A DNA stretch of 52,447 nt from an uncultured Lachnospiraceae bacterium (GCA_947566705.1 CANOLA010000009.1:1-52447); one strand, 5' to 3'; positions 34,391-42,364 are shown, counted from the first letter of the stretch. Numbers and translations: made by a program. Notes: generated from the sequence alone by a model not told the origin.

Positions 34391-34449
34391 TGATCCGGCT
34401 GCCCGTTTGTCTGGCAACATGGATTTGGGAAAGTTTAAGATGTTTCTAT
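34391..34449 (+). pseudogene. 59-bp remnant of an AAA/DUF4143 ATPase gene
   Basis: These 59 bases match 38433-38491, part of the intact ATPase gene, with only three mismatches. In the same frame they encode LSGNMDLGKFKMFL, as in the intact protein. Similarity stops sharply on both sides. It is therefore a fragment of a second copy, left by deletion or recombination, in the same orientation as the intact copy 4,042 bases away. Confidence 0.85.
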
Positions 34450-34459
34450 TTAAAGGCGG

Positions 34460-34699
34460 TCAGGCAAACCGTTCTTTCTTCACTGGCAGGCCGCTTAAAA
34501 GCGGCTCTCTTTTAATGCTCCATCCTATCCCTTTCCCTCTATATTCTGGATGCCTGTCAAATATCATAAGCGCACTCCTGCCCTTAATAAGGCCTACGTC
34601 CTTTGATACGCTCAACTTGGGCGGGACTGATACATACATATGTACATGATCGGGAAGCGTAGCCGCCTTTTTTGGGACTCTGTTCACCGCCACTTGCAT
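34460..34699 (-). pseudogene. IS200/IS605-type transposase TnpA remnant
   Basis: The minus-strand frame contains the HUH motif of Y1 transposases in LPDHVHMYVSVPPKLSVS, followed by LIKGRSALMIFDRHPEYRG, strongly like TnpA of Clostridial IS200 elements. The N-terminal third of the usual about 140 residues and the C-terminal catalytic tyrosine region are missing. Short inverted repeats GCCGCTT-AA-AAGCGGC (34490-34505) and CCCAGCT-C-AGCTGGG (34710-34724) may be relics of the hairpins such elements carry. The gap 34268-34801 otherwise holds only the ATPase remnant and a promoter. Confidence 0.78.
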
Positions 34700-34801
34700 C
34701 TTTTATTCTCCCAGCTCAGCTGGGGGATTGATACGGTTTCATTCATTCAGATATTAAGTAATTCGGTCACTGTCCTGTTATTTAATGTGTCTTTCTTGTT
34801 A

Positions 34802-35482
34802 TTACGGCATATCCTCCTCAATTTTCCCATCCCTGATATGAATGATCCTTTCCGTCTGCGCCGCAATTTCCATATTATGCGTAACGATAATGATGGTTTT
34901 CCCCTCCCTGTTCAGTTCTTTTAGAATTTCCATGATTTCCTGCCCGGTTGCCTCGTCAAGTGCGCCTGTCGGCTCGTCCGCCATAATATAATTCGGTTCA
35001 CTGACAAGTGCCCGTGCAATTGCCACACGCTGTTTTTCACCTCCAGACAGTACTGACACTTTTTTATCGCATAGATTTTCTACACCTATCTTCCTTAGGG
35101 TTTTTCTTGCAGCCGACTGTATTTTACGGAGTTTTGCAGAGCTAAACATCAGTGGAAGTTCGACATTATATAAAACTGTTTCATCTTCCACCAGACCATA
35201 ATCCTGCAGGACGAATCCAATTTTTTTATTCCGCATCTTTGCCATCTCTTTATTACCCAGACAACTTACATCAATATCGTCAAGCAGATAACTCCCACTG
35301 TCCATAACATCCAGTAATCCCATAATATGTAACAGTGTTGACTTTCCTGCTCCGGATTTTCCTTTTATCGCCACAATTTCCCCATCCTGAACGGATAGTG
35401 ACAGACCGTTTAAAACAACCTGTTCTTTTCCCCCATTTCCAACCGGATATTTTTTTATAATCTCCTTTAATACAATTCCCAT
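34802..35482 (-). CDS. ABC transporter ATP-binding protein (MacB/LolD type)
   Basis: A 226-residue ATPase for an FtsX-type exporter. Walker A is GKSGAGKST (about 41-49), the signature LSGGEKQRVAIARAL, Walker B YIMADEPTGALD and the H-loop IIIVTHNMEIA. I chose the ATG at 35480-35482 behind AGAGGAAAGGA; the longer open frame upstream overlaps the permease fragment. The start shares a base with the stop of the permease fragment (TAATG). With its permease cut off by an insertion sequence, the transporter is probably non-functional unless another permease substitutes. Confidence 0.88.
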   Translation of the reverse strand: MGIVLKEIIKKYPVGNGGKEQVVLNGLSLSVQDGEIVAIKGKSGAGKSTLLHIMGLLDVMDSGSYLLDDIDVSCLGNKEMAKMRNKKIGFVLQDYGLVEDETVLYNVELPLMFSSAKLRKIQSAARKTLRKIGVENLCDKKVSVLSGGEKQRVAIARALVSEPNYIMADEPTGALDEATGQEIMEILKELNREGKTIIIVTHNMEIAAQTERIIHIRDGKIEEDMP

Positions 35483-35885
35483 TATCCTTTCCTCTTGTAT
35501 AATTCCATTATATTGCACTTTCCTGCTTTTAAAACAAATGAAACCGAAGTCACTGCATATATCGCAAGAAAATATATAAATGTAACTGCCAGTATCCATC
35601 CGCTTTCATTCGAAATTCCCATGGGAAGGATAGACCTGAGTATCCATTTGTATCCTATCAGAAATAACAGATATGAAATCCCTACCACTGTAAATGTTTT
35701 CAGTGCTTCTATCATCATACAATTTTTCGTATCCAGTCCCAGCATATACATAATTGTATATACACGTTCATCCTCAACTTCCCAGATTCTGTTAATTCCA
35801 TTGATACCTGCCACTGTCAAAATCATAAAAATGACAAATACCATACCATTGGTCATAAAAAAATTCCTGTTTTCTATATTAACAG
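35482..35885 (-). pseudogene. FtsX-like ABC permease, C-terminal fragment cut by an IS
   Basis: The frame has three hydrophobic segments (MVFVIFMILTVAGING, VVGISYLLFLIGYKWIL, WILAVTFIYFLAIYAVTSVSFVL) and the usual end of an FtsX-type permease, KAGKCNIMELYKRKG. The open frame continues upstream without a start codon right to the insertion-sequence end at 35886 (reading VNIENRNFFM before the first ATG), so the gene was cut. The rest of the permease, normally several hundred residues, is not found on the other side of the element, so a deletion accompanied or followed insertion. Confidence 0.8.
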
Positions 35886-35900
35886 CACTTTACAAGTTTT
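35886..35900 (+). repeat. Left terminal inverted repeat of the IS
   Basis: CACTTTACAAGTTTT, matched perfectly in inverse orientation at 37329-37343. It lies 4 bases beyond the transposase stop codon. Confidence 0.85.
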
Positions 35901-35903
35901 GAA

Positions 35904-37139
35904 TTACCCAACATGTTTCAAACACAGTTGTTTCAAGGCTTTGGCAATAGCATTTGATTTTATGTGGGTTTCGATGTTTTGCACCAAATTAGCATAAAAT
36001 ACCTGCTGGCGTATCCGCCCGCCAAGGGCAAACCGGAATTCCTGTACGCTGCCGCCCCTGTACTGGGAGAATGTTTCCTCCATATATGGAAAGAGCTTCA
36101 TGGCGCAGTAACTGATGTTGATAAGGTTGACTAACATTTCTATTCCTTTCCGGCTGCGAATCATATAACCGCATAGTGACCAGAAGGATTTCTGTTCATA
36201 GTAGCTTACTTCAATGTTCCATCGGAACGAGTAAAGAAACAGGGGGATATACTGCATCCAGCTGCTCCCTGTCTGGTTCAGGGGTGATTTTTCCTGCCAT
36301 GCGCAGAATACCTGCAGCTGGCTTGGGAAAACCGTACTGAAGAACAAACGCCTGGTTCCACCCTCCCTGCTGGGGGATGTCACATAGGCTAAGACTTCTT
36401 TTGTCCCGAAAATATTTGTTAGGACACGGCGGCAGCCTGTATAATAACCGCCAATTTTCCTGTCCGAAAGGACAAAATCTTCATTAATGGACAGGCGGCG
36501 CCCATGCTTTGCAGGCCTGCCTTTTTTCCCGGTCGGTGCAGGGGCAAGGTCGTATATGACGGAATCTGATCTTGCATTGCCAATCAGGTCAAGGTTCGGG
36601 TAGTCATCCACTATGGAGACAAGTTCCTTCTTCACATACCAGCTGTCACACAGGATGACAACATTCTTCTTCCGGCTGAATTCCGGCATCACCTGCCGCA
36701 CCATGGATGCTGCAAGCGAAAGTTTTGATTCTTTTTTCTGCCACATACGGTATCCAAGCGGGACGGCAAGGTAAGAAACCTTCTGCCGGTTCCAGACAGG
36801 GACACAGAGCATAATACTGACAAAACAGTGTCCGTTCAGATAATTGGAACCGTTATGGGCGGCATGGTCAAAAAGTTTTGACACATTTTCGAATTTCGTC
36901 CCGAATTTAGAGACCATGGTGTCATCTATGCACAGGAATACCGGCTGTGATTCGAGACTGCCGGGGATCAGCCGCAACGCAAGCCTGGATGTAACATTCA
37001 TAAAAACGGAAAAATCTGTTTTGGCATAGGAGCAGGCATAATAAAAGGCGTTTAGTGACCTGAGCGTTATGCCGGATAAAAAGTGCCTGTAGAGGGAACG
37101 GATGGAATCTGCGGATTCCATCGCCAGCATGGACAGCAC
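35904..37139 (-). CDS. IS4-type DDE transposase, start codon unclear
   Basis: 411 residues from the GTG at 37137-37139. DDE-like stretches are PVFLCIDDTMVSKFG (first aspartate), VVILCDSWYVKKELV (second) and FRWNIEVSYYEQKSFW (the glutamate, YREK-like). The frame stays open a further 37 codons upstream to 37250 and reads like a normal IS N-terminus (LLYNDKHIIGRLYKYF, FAAFPAPTAESLFLL). No ATG, GTG or TTG exists there: the codon where a start would be expected is ACG (37248-37250). The true protein is probably about 448 residues and this copy may have lost its start, or it uses a rare start. Confidence 0.82.
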   Translation of the reverse strand: MLSMLAMESADSIRSLYRHFLSGITLRSLNAFYYACSYAKTDFSVFMNVTSRLALRLIPGSLESQPVFLCIDDTMVSKFGTKFENVSKLFDHAAHNGSNYLNGHCFVSIMLCVPVWNRQKVSYLAVPLGYRMWQKKESKLSLAASMVRQVMPEFSRKKNVVILCDSWYVKKELVSIVDDYPNLDLIGNARSDSVIYDLAPAPTGKKGRPAKHGRRLSINEDFVLSDRKIGGYYTGCRRVLTNIFGTKEVLAYVTSPSREGGTRRLFFSTVFPSQLQVFCAWQEKSPLNQTGSSWMQYIPLFLYSFRWNIEVSYYEQKSFWSLCGYMIRSRKGIEMLVNLINISYCAMKLFPYMEETFSQYRGGSVQEFRFALGGRIRQQVFYANLVQNIETHIKSNAIAKALKQLCLKHVG

Positions 37140-37231
37140 AAGCAGAAACAGCGATTCGGCGGTTGGAGCCGGGAATGCAGCAAAATATGAGGAAAAATAT
37201 TTATAAAGTCTACCAATTATGTGTTTGTCGT

Positions 37232-37314
37232 TGTATAATAAGTTTGTCGTATGAGATCACTTCTTTCGTGTAATTTTGTTTGCAAACTTATTATACACCA
37301 AAGTATCTCATACG
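37232..37314. repeat. Two interleaved inverted repeats inside the IS right end
   Basis: Arm A TGTATAATAAGTTTG (37232-37246) pairs perfectly with 37283-37297. Arm B CGTATGAGAT (37248-37257) pairs perfectly with 37305-37314. The order is A, B, A-complement, B-complement, so the two pairings interlock as in a pseudoknot. They cover the untranslated region ahead of the transposase frame and could be transposase or repressor binding sites or a translational control structure. Confidence 0.7.
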
Positions 37315-37328
37315 GCATTTTTTATATA

Positions 37329-37343
37329 AAAACTTGTAAAGTG
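37329..37343 (-). repeat. Right terminal inverted repeat of the IS
   Basis: The complement of the left end: AAAACTTGTAAAGTG on the plus strand. Confidence 0.85.
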
Positions 37344-37468
37344 GTGTATAATTAAAATAAATTTATAGTTTAATTAATTATACCATAGCTGCTTATAAAT
37401 TACCATTTTTTATAATAAATCAAAATATCCCGTCCTGATGGGAAATTTATTGTTTTTTGTGGTTTATC

Positions 37469-37496
37469 TTTACAAAATGCGATTTTGTAGTAAAAT
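37469..37496 (+). promoter_or_regulatory. Promoter of the AAA/DUF4143 ATPase with palindrome in its spacer
   Basis: TTTACA (37469-37474), 16 bases and TAAAAT (37491-37496). A perfect palindrome TACAAAAT-GCG-ATTTTGTA (37471-37489) covers the -35 box and spacer, a position suited to a repressor. AT-rich sequence with no gene lies between the IS end and this promoter. Confidence 0.6.
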
Positions 37497-37553
37497 GGAA
37501 GTATAAAAAATGCGATTCTGCATAAAATAATTCAAATAAAAAATGCGATTTTG
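37474..37553 (+). repeat. Three 33-bp-spaced AAAATGCGATTTTG repeats
   Basis: The core AAAATGCGATTTTG starts at 37474 and 37540, and as AAAATGCGATTCTG at 37507, giving an exact 33-base period (about three helical turns). The first copy is inside the promoter and the last ends 13 bases before the ATG, near the ribosome site GGGGAGAC. The bases between copies are similar but not identical. Confidence 0.85.
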
Positions 37554-37566
37554 GGGAGACGGAACT

Positions 37567-38895
37567 ATGTTTAAAAGAAAAATATATGAAAAACTTGCAG
37601 ACTGGAAGAAAACATCAGACGGAAAAACTGCGCTTCTGGTTGAAGGAGCCAGAAGAACAGGAAAGTCAACAATTGTTGAGGAATTTGGCAAAAATGAATA
37701 TAAAACCTATATCTTAATTGACTTTTCGGTTGCCCCAAAGTCTGTAAAAGAACTGTTCGATGATATGTCGGATTTGGATTACTTTTTCCTTCAGTTACAA
37801 TTACAGTATAAAACAGACCTGGAAGAAAGAAACTCCCTTATCATTTTTGACGAGGTTCAGTTATGCCCGCTTGCAAGACAGGCAATAAAAGCACTTGTAA
37901 AAGACCGCAGGTATGATTATATTGAAACCGGTTCCCTGATTTCCATTAAAAAAAATGTAAAAGACATCCTGATTCCCAGTGAGGAACGCATTATTAATAT
38001 GTTTCCGATGGATTATGAAGAGTTTTTGTGGGCTATTGGGGACATCACAACCTGCCAGCTTTTAAAAAAATGCTATTCTTCCGGTACACCTCTGGGCGAG
38101 CATGTTCACAGAAAGCTCCTTCGGGATTTCCGCCTTTATATGCTGGTTGGCGGTATGCCACAGGCTGTTAATGAATATATTGAAACCAATAATTTAAGAA
38201 AAGTGGATGAAATAAAAAGGGATATTTTAAACCTGTATCACGAAGATTTTATGAAAATTGATTCTACAGGGAAAATATCGCTATTGTTTGATGCAATTCC
38301 GGCAGAACTAAATAAAAATTCTTCAAGATACCAGGTTTCAAGCGTTATGAAAGGCGGACGGGCGGATACGGTTCTGGAACTTATTGCACAGATGAAGGAT
38401 TCAAAAACGGTTCTTGTGGCATACCATGCAAATGATCCGGCTGCCGGTTTGTCCGGCAACATGGATTTGGGAAAGTTTAAAATGTTTCTATGTGATACTG
38501 GGCTTTTTGTTACACAGATGTTCAAAAACAAAAATTTTACTGAAAATATCATTTACGAAAAGCTGTTGAATGATAAATTGTCAGGAAATCTGGGATATCT
38601 GTATGAAAATATCATGGCACAAACACTGGCAGCAAACGGAAACGAACTTTTTTATCACACCTTGATGAATAAATCATCAAGGCATAATTATGAAATAGAC
38701 TTTCTGTTAGCCAGAAAAAACAAAATCTGCCCAATAGAAGTAAAATCATCCAGTTACAAAACACATAAGTCATTAGATGCGTTTACAGAAAAATTTTCTG
38801 ACAGGATTTTGCAGAGGTATCTGGTATATACAAAGGATTATGCAAAGGATCAGGATATGATATGCCTGCCTGTTTATATGGCGCAGTTTTTGTAA
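37567..38895 (+). CDS. AAA ATPase with DUF4143 (AAA_14) domain
   Basis: A 442-residue protein of the common, poorly understood AAA_14/DUF4143 family. Walker A is GARRTGKST (27-35), Walker B LIIFDEVQ (91-98), followed by the family's YDYIETGSLISIKKN and ERIINMFPMDYEEFLW. The C-terminal DUF4143 part ends with EIDFLLARKNKICPIEVKSS, a PD-(D/E)xK nuclease-like pattern. The start at 37567 follows GGGGAGACGGAACT; eight further codons upstream are open but overlap the third repeat. A 59-bp piece of a second copy lies at 34391. Family members are often spread horizontally; function unknown. Confidence 0.88.
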   Translation: MFKRKIYEKLADWKKTSDGKTALLVEGARRTGKSTIVEEFGKNEYKTYILIDFSVAPKSVKELFDDMSDLDYFFLQLQLQYKTDLEERNSLIIFDEVQLCPLARQAIKALVKDRRYDYIETGSLISIKKNVKDILIPSEERIINMFPMDYEEFLWAIGDITTCQLLKKCYSSGTPLGEHVHRKLLRDFRLYMLVGGMPQAVNEYIETNNLRKVDEIKRDILNLYHEDFMKIDSTGKISLLFDAIPAELNKNSSRYQVSSVMKGGRADTVLELIAQMKDSKTVLVAYHANDPAAGLSGNMDLGKFKMFLCDTGLFVTQMFKNKNFTENIIYEKLLNDKLSGNLGYLYENIMAQTLAANGNELFYHTLMNKSSRHNYEIDFLLARKNKICPIEVKSSSYKTHKSLDAFTEKFSDRILQRYLVYTKDYAKDQDMICLPVYMAQFL

Positions 38896-38923
38896 CATGC
38901 ATGTTTGCATAATAAACCGTCAG

Positions 38924-39112
38924 TTATTCCCCGTCAAGATATTTCATATTTTTTTCACCGGGAAAAATGCCTAATCTTTTATATCTCCAGCGCATCATCT
39001 CGCCCACTCTGCTGTCAATTTTATCTGAGGAATATTCCACATCATAGCTGCCGTTTTTGTACAGTGCAATGACACTGCAGCTATTAAGAGTGTGTTTAAA
39101 ATATACTGGACG
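38924..39112 (-). pseudogene. Truncated C-terminal gene fragment, origin unknown
   Basis: A minus-strand frame of 62 codons with no start, opened by a stop at 39113-39115, reads SCSVIALYKNGSYDVEYSSD then SRVGEMMRWRYKRLGIFPGE and ends at TAA (38924-38926). The composition is protein-like and unlike random frame. It lies 34 bases past the end of the ABC permease gene, so it may be the tail of a gene once at the end of that operon. I do not recognise the family. The rest of 38896-39146 shows nothing clear. Confidence 0.4.
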
Positions 39113-39146
39113 TTATTGGAAATGCAGTTGCATGAGACTTAAGCGG

Positions 39147-39776
39147 TTATCTTGCAGGTCTTATTTTTGCCACAGCATGCGCTGCCATAAAAAACAGACA
39201 TCCTGCAAGAAAATATCCGCAGCCGTAAACCAGCCAGTCAGTCCTGTGAAGTACACTGTACTGGTACCAGAAGCTGTGGGTGCCGATAACTGCAGTAGAA
39301 AAAATGGAATAAACCAGTACCGCAAGGGTTGCAGCCGCAATATTCCCTGTTACCATGCAGAGAAAATAAGCAAGTCCGTGCATAAAAAATATAATTACCA
39401 TCATCTGCAGAACAAGTCCCGTGAGTTCCGTATCCTTCTGCGCCAGAATAAGGGCTGGCAGAAGACATATAAACTGGAGCAGGTAAATCCCAAAGGAAAG
39501 TCCCGTCATGGCGGAAGCATTCCACAGAAGTTCCCCGCCCTGCCCCTGCACATATTCCCGCAGACTGAGAAACAGCCAGAGTGTGGAAACCGCAGGCACA
39601 TAGTTATACATATACTCACTAAACAAAGCTGCCATTCCTGCGGTTTCATAGACCGGACTTTTTCCCAGTTTATATGCAGCAAACGGAATCAGAATATAAT
39701 ATACTGCCAGCGGAATAATAAACATCCCGCGCATGGCTTTTATATGTATCCGGATTCTTTCAAACACTGTAATCAT
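39147..39776 (-). CDS. ABC-2-like membrane permease of a peptide export module
   Basis: A 209-residue integral membrane protein with about six hydrophobic segments (FIIPLAVYYILIPFAAYKL, GLSFGIYLLQFICLLPALIL, LVLQMMVIIFFMHGLAYFL, AAATLAVLVYSIFSTAVI and a last one near WLVYGCGYFLAGCLFF). I chose the ATG at 39774-39776, with GGGAGGTGTGAC before it, one base after the stop of the ABC ATPase. It is probably the second permease of that transporter. The substrate is unknown; the adjacent exported protein or the 12-residue peptide are candidates. Confidence 0.78.
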   Translation of the reverse strand: MITVFERIRIHIKAMRGMFIIPLAVYYILIPFAAYKLGKSPVYETAGMAALFSEYMYNYVPAVSTLWLFLSLREYVQGQGGELLWNASAMTGLSFGIYLLQFICLLPALILAQKDTELTGLVLQMMVIIFFMHGLAYFLCMVTGNIAAATLAVLVYSIFSTAVIGTHSFWYQYSVLHRTDWLVYGCGYFLAGCLFFMAAHAVAKIRPAR

Positions 39777-39777
39777 G

Positions 39778-40638
39778 TCACACCTCCCGCATCCTTTTAT
39801 TATCCAGTTTTTTCTGGATGCAGAGGTAACCGTCCTCAAGCGTTGGTTCTGCCTGAGTCAATGGCAGCATGGCGGCAGATAAAATCCGGTAACAGATTTC
39901 ACCGTTAAATTCAAACTGCTTTTCAATCACATATTTTCCCATGATTTCATTCTCTTTGCCTTTCGGGCAGATATATACCCGTTCCTTTGCTGCATCTGCA
40001 ATCTCCCGGCAGGTTCCGATTTTTAAAATTTTTCCGCTGTCTATGACAATGACGGCATCACAGCAGGCTTCAATATCCTCCACAATATGTGTGGAAACAA
40101 TGACGGTTTCTTCTTTGCCCAGCTGTGACAGGATATTTTTAAAATGCATCCTCTCCTCCGGATCCAGTCCTGCGGTCGGCTCGTCAAATAACAGAAGCTC
40201 TGGTTTTCCCATCAGTGCCTGCGCGATTCCCAGCCGTCTTACCATACCGCCGGAGAGTGAACCGACTCCTGTTTCCGCACTGTTTTCCATGTATACCGCA
40301 TGCAGACAGCGCAGAATTTCCTGTTCTCTTTCGTCCCTTGCGATTTTTTTGGCACTGGCAAGATAACGCATCATATCAAGCACTTTCAGTTCCTTAAACA
40401 ACCCGAACGACTGCGGCAGATACCCTGCCATAACTTCCTTTGTTCCTGCCGGTTTTCCATTGATCAGGATTTCCCCGTTCCAGTCACCATAAATACCTGC
40501 CATGCAGCGCATCAGGGTGGTTTTTCCTGCTCCGTTTTTTCCAAGGAAACCATAGATGCCATTTTCCAGACGACAGTTAATTCCGGCAAGGATTTCCTTC
40601 GGACCAAATGATTTGCCCAGGTTTTTAATCTCGATCAT
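39778..40638 (-). CDS. ABC transporter ATP-binding protein
   Basis: A 286-residue ATPase of an ABC-2-type exporter. Walker A is GKNGAGKT (33-40), the Q-loop YLPQSFGLFKELKV, the signature LSGGMVRRLGIAQAL, Walker B LLLFDEPTAGLD and the H-loop VIVSTHIVEDIEA. About 80 extra C-terminal residues after residue 205 are typical of CcmA/drug-export types. It overlaps the preceding membrane protein by 14 bases and is followed after one base by the second permease, so the three form one transporter unit. Confidence 0.92.
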   Translation of the reverse strand: MIEIKNLGKSFGPKEILAGINCRLENGIYGFLGKNGAGKTTLMRCMAGIYGDWNGEILINGKPAGTKEVMAGYLPQSFGLFKELKVLDMMRYLASAKKIARDEREQEILRCLHAVYMENSAETGVGSLSGGMVRRLGIAQALMGKPELLLFDEPTAGLDPEERMHFKNILSQLGKEETVIVSTHIVEDIEACCDAVIVIDSGKILKIGTCREIADAAKERVYICPKGKENEIMGKYVIEKQFEFNGEICYRILSAAMLPLTQAEPTLEDGYLCIQKKLDNKRMREV

Positions 40639-42364
40639 TTTCTTCCTCCTCCATCTTTTCCAGTTCTTCCTGCATTTGTTCCACTTCTTTTAACTGTTCC
40701 TCTGAAAGCGTCTGATACCAGTCTCCTGTGTCCTGGTAGCTCTCATAATAATACCGCAGATTGCCAGTATCCCCCATCAGCTGTCCTTTTCCGAAATAAT
40801 ATTCCGGATTACCGCCTGCCGGAAGACACCAGAGCGTCAGTCTGTCCCCGGACTGTTTTTCATACCACTGGATAAAATCCAGATATTTCTTGGGATTACT
40901 TTCTACAGCGGTCCGTTCGGCATTCAGCGGCGAGTATAAAACGGTACAGTCTCCGATGGTGGTTTCTTTCATAAAATCACCTGCATATAAAGAAATACCG
41001 TCGCCTGTTCCTTTAAAACAGTTTTTTCCTGCAGAAGGCAGATTGGAATATACGGTCTGTTTTGTATGAACTGTAACCTGGCAGGCCACATCATAGCCAA
41101 ATCCTTCCATCGTATATCCATAATAACCAGGCGTCTGTATATAAACCGGATGAAATCCCGGTACAGGGTAATATTCCAGATAGGCAGGAAGAAAAATCCC
41201 CTGCGAGGTGGAATAACAGTGCGGATTTGAGCCGCTGTAGGTAAAGGTAAGTGCAGTTACTTCCTTTCCCCGTGATTTTACGGTAAGATAATCATTGTCC
41301 TGGTCAAATTCGAGCTTATCCCCGTTCTGGTTTTGAATTTCTTTTATCCGGTATCCGTGGTACAGGGTAAAACAGTACTGTCCCAAATCTTTTTTGTCCA
41401 CACCGTATGTCACCTCTGCGTCCAGCAGCCGGTCAGCAGTAAAATCTGCCTGCATGGATGTGAGCTTAAAATCCGCTTCCAGATTACGAACGGTATCGGC
41501 GTCCGCATACATATAATGAATAAAGTCGCCGTTCCAGAAATCATTCTCCCCTGTTCCAAGACATAATTCCGAGGACGGCATAAGGTACATGCCAAGACAG
41601 CCTGCACCCGCTGCAAAAAGCAGGAGTGAAAACCATTTCTTTTTACGTGGAAACTTCTGCAGCAGAATGACAGCCGTAATTATCCCAAGCCATGCACCAA
41701 TTCTCTGAAAATTGACGTTTTCCACAGAAAAAATATAGTAATGGTTATTCATTCCGCCGTAATGCTGGCTGTACAAATTGATAAAACCAGCCAGACGTTT
41801 CATCCAGCCGTCTGTTCCTGTCAGCATTTCTGCGATTAATGAAATTGTTTTTACATGAAACAGCATATAAAATCCGACAAGGACACAGTAGGCACCAGCC
41901 TCTGATTTCATTCCGGAAACAGCAAGTCCCAAAAGAATGGCAAGCAGATGCGGCAGAAACTGGTGGATGATTACAAGCTTTGCCAGAAACAGCGCCAACG
42001 CAGTATCCGCCAGCTGGAATTTATCCGTCTGGCAGTACATATAAATATAGGTTCCGGACGATACCAGTACGGCAAAAAGCATCAGAAATACAAACTGGGA
42101 AAGCACCTGTCTTAACATACCATGCGGTATACCGGAAATGTTTTCATCCAGACACACCTGTCTGCTTTTTGACTGGAATATGTAGGAAATAAACATAAAA
42201 AACAAAAAGGAAGTCTGGACTGTCTGCAGAATACGGGCAGGCACCTGCAGAAATTCAGTGTAGTCAGCAGCCGCAAGACCATATATATAATAAGCGGTCC
42301 ATGCGGCTGCCAGGCTGATTAAAACTGGTGTTTTAAAAAAACGTTTTGCGTTGATAAAAAACAT
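40625..42364 (-). CDS. Membrane protein with ABC-2-like N-half and large extracellular C-half
   Basis: A 579-residue protein. The N-half (about 1-270) has about seven membrane segments (FFKTPVLISLAAAWTAYYIY, QFVFLMLFAVLVSSGTYIYM and others). The C-half (about 285-560) is hydrophilic and rich in Y, G and D, with FTYSGSNPHCYSTSQGIFLP and EYYPVPGFHPVY. It resembles the N-terminal domain of M1 aminopeptidases fused to ABC permeases, but no HExxH zinc site follows, so the peptidase part appears absent. The last 30 residues are highly acidic. I chose the ATG at 42362-42364 behind AAAGGAAT. The homology is judged by eye. Confidence 0.68.
   Translation of the reverse strand: MFFINAKRFFKTPVLISLAAAWTAYYIYGLAAADYTEFLQVPARILQTVQTSFLFFMFISYIFQSKSRQVCLDENISGIPHGMLRQVLSQFVFLMLFAVLVSSGTYIYMYCQTDKFQLADTALALFLAKLVIIHQFLPHLLAILLGLAVSGMKSEAGAYCVLVGFYMLFHVKTISLIAEMLTGTDGWMKRLAGFINLYSQHYGGMNNHYYIFSVENVNFQRIGAWLGIITAVILLQKFPRKKKWFSLLLFAAGAGCLGMYLMPSSELCLGTGENDFWNGDFIHYMYADADTVRNLEADFKLTSMQADFTADRLLDAEVTYGVDKKDLGQYCFTLYHGYRIKEIQNQNGDKLEFDQDNDYLTVKSRGKEVTALTFTYSGSNPHCYSTSQGIFLPAYLEYYPVPGFHPVYIQTPGYYGYTMEGFGYDVACQVTVHTKQTVYSNLPSAGKNCFKGTGDGISLYAGDFMKETTIGDCTVLYSPLNAERTAVESNPKKYLDFIQWYEKQSGDRLTLWCLPAGGNPEYYFGKGQLMGDTGNLRYYYESYQDTGDWYQTLSEEQLKEVEQMQEELEKMEEEENDRD

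Larger units (their letters stand above)
35886..37343 (-). mobile_element. IS4-type insertion sequence, about 1.46 kb
   Basis: The element is bounded by perfect 15-bp terminal inverted repeats, CACTTTACAAGTTTT (35886-35900) and its complement (37329-37343). One transposase gene fills most of it. The repeats may extend four bases outwards with one mismatch (ACAG/ACAC). No clear target duplication is seen in the flanks (left ...CTATATTAACAG, right GTGTATAATT...), consistent with a later flanking deletion. It truncates an ABC permease gene. Confidence 0.85.

Noticed and set aside
34407-34649. Plus-strand ORF starting MSGNMDLGKFKMFL
   Set aside because: Its start is the ATPase relic and the rest is antisense to the IS200 transposase remnant, so it is a chance fusion.
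37474-37553. CRISPR array
   Set aside because: Only three copies of a 14-bp core, the intervening bases resemble one another, and no cas gene is present.
37470-37691. Minus-strand ORF with the repeated motif QNRIFY
   Set aside because: The repeated residues are just the 33-bp DNA repeats translated; it is antisense to the ATPase and has no ribosome site.
39057-39908. Plus-strand open frame of 283 codons
   Set aside because: It is antisense to the ABC permease and ATPase genes, is low in acidic residues and matches no protein pattern.
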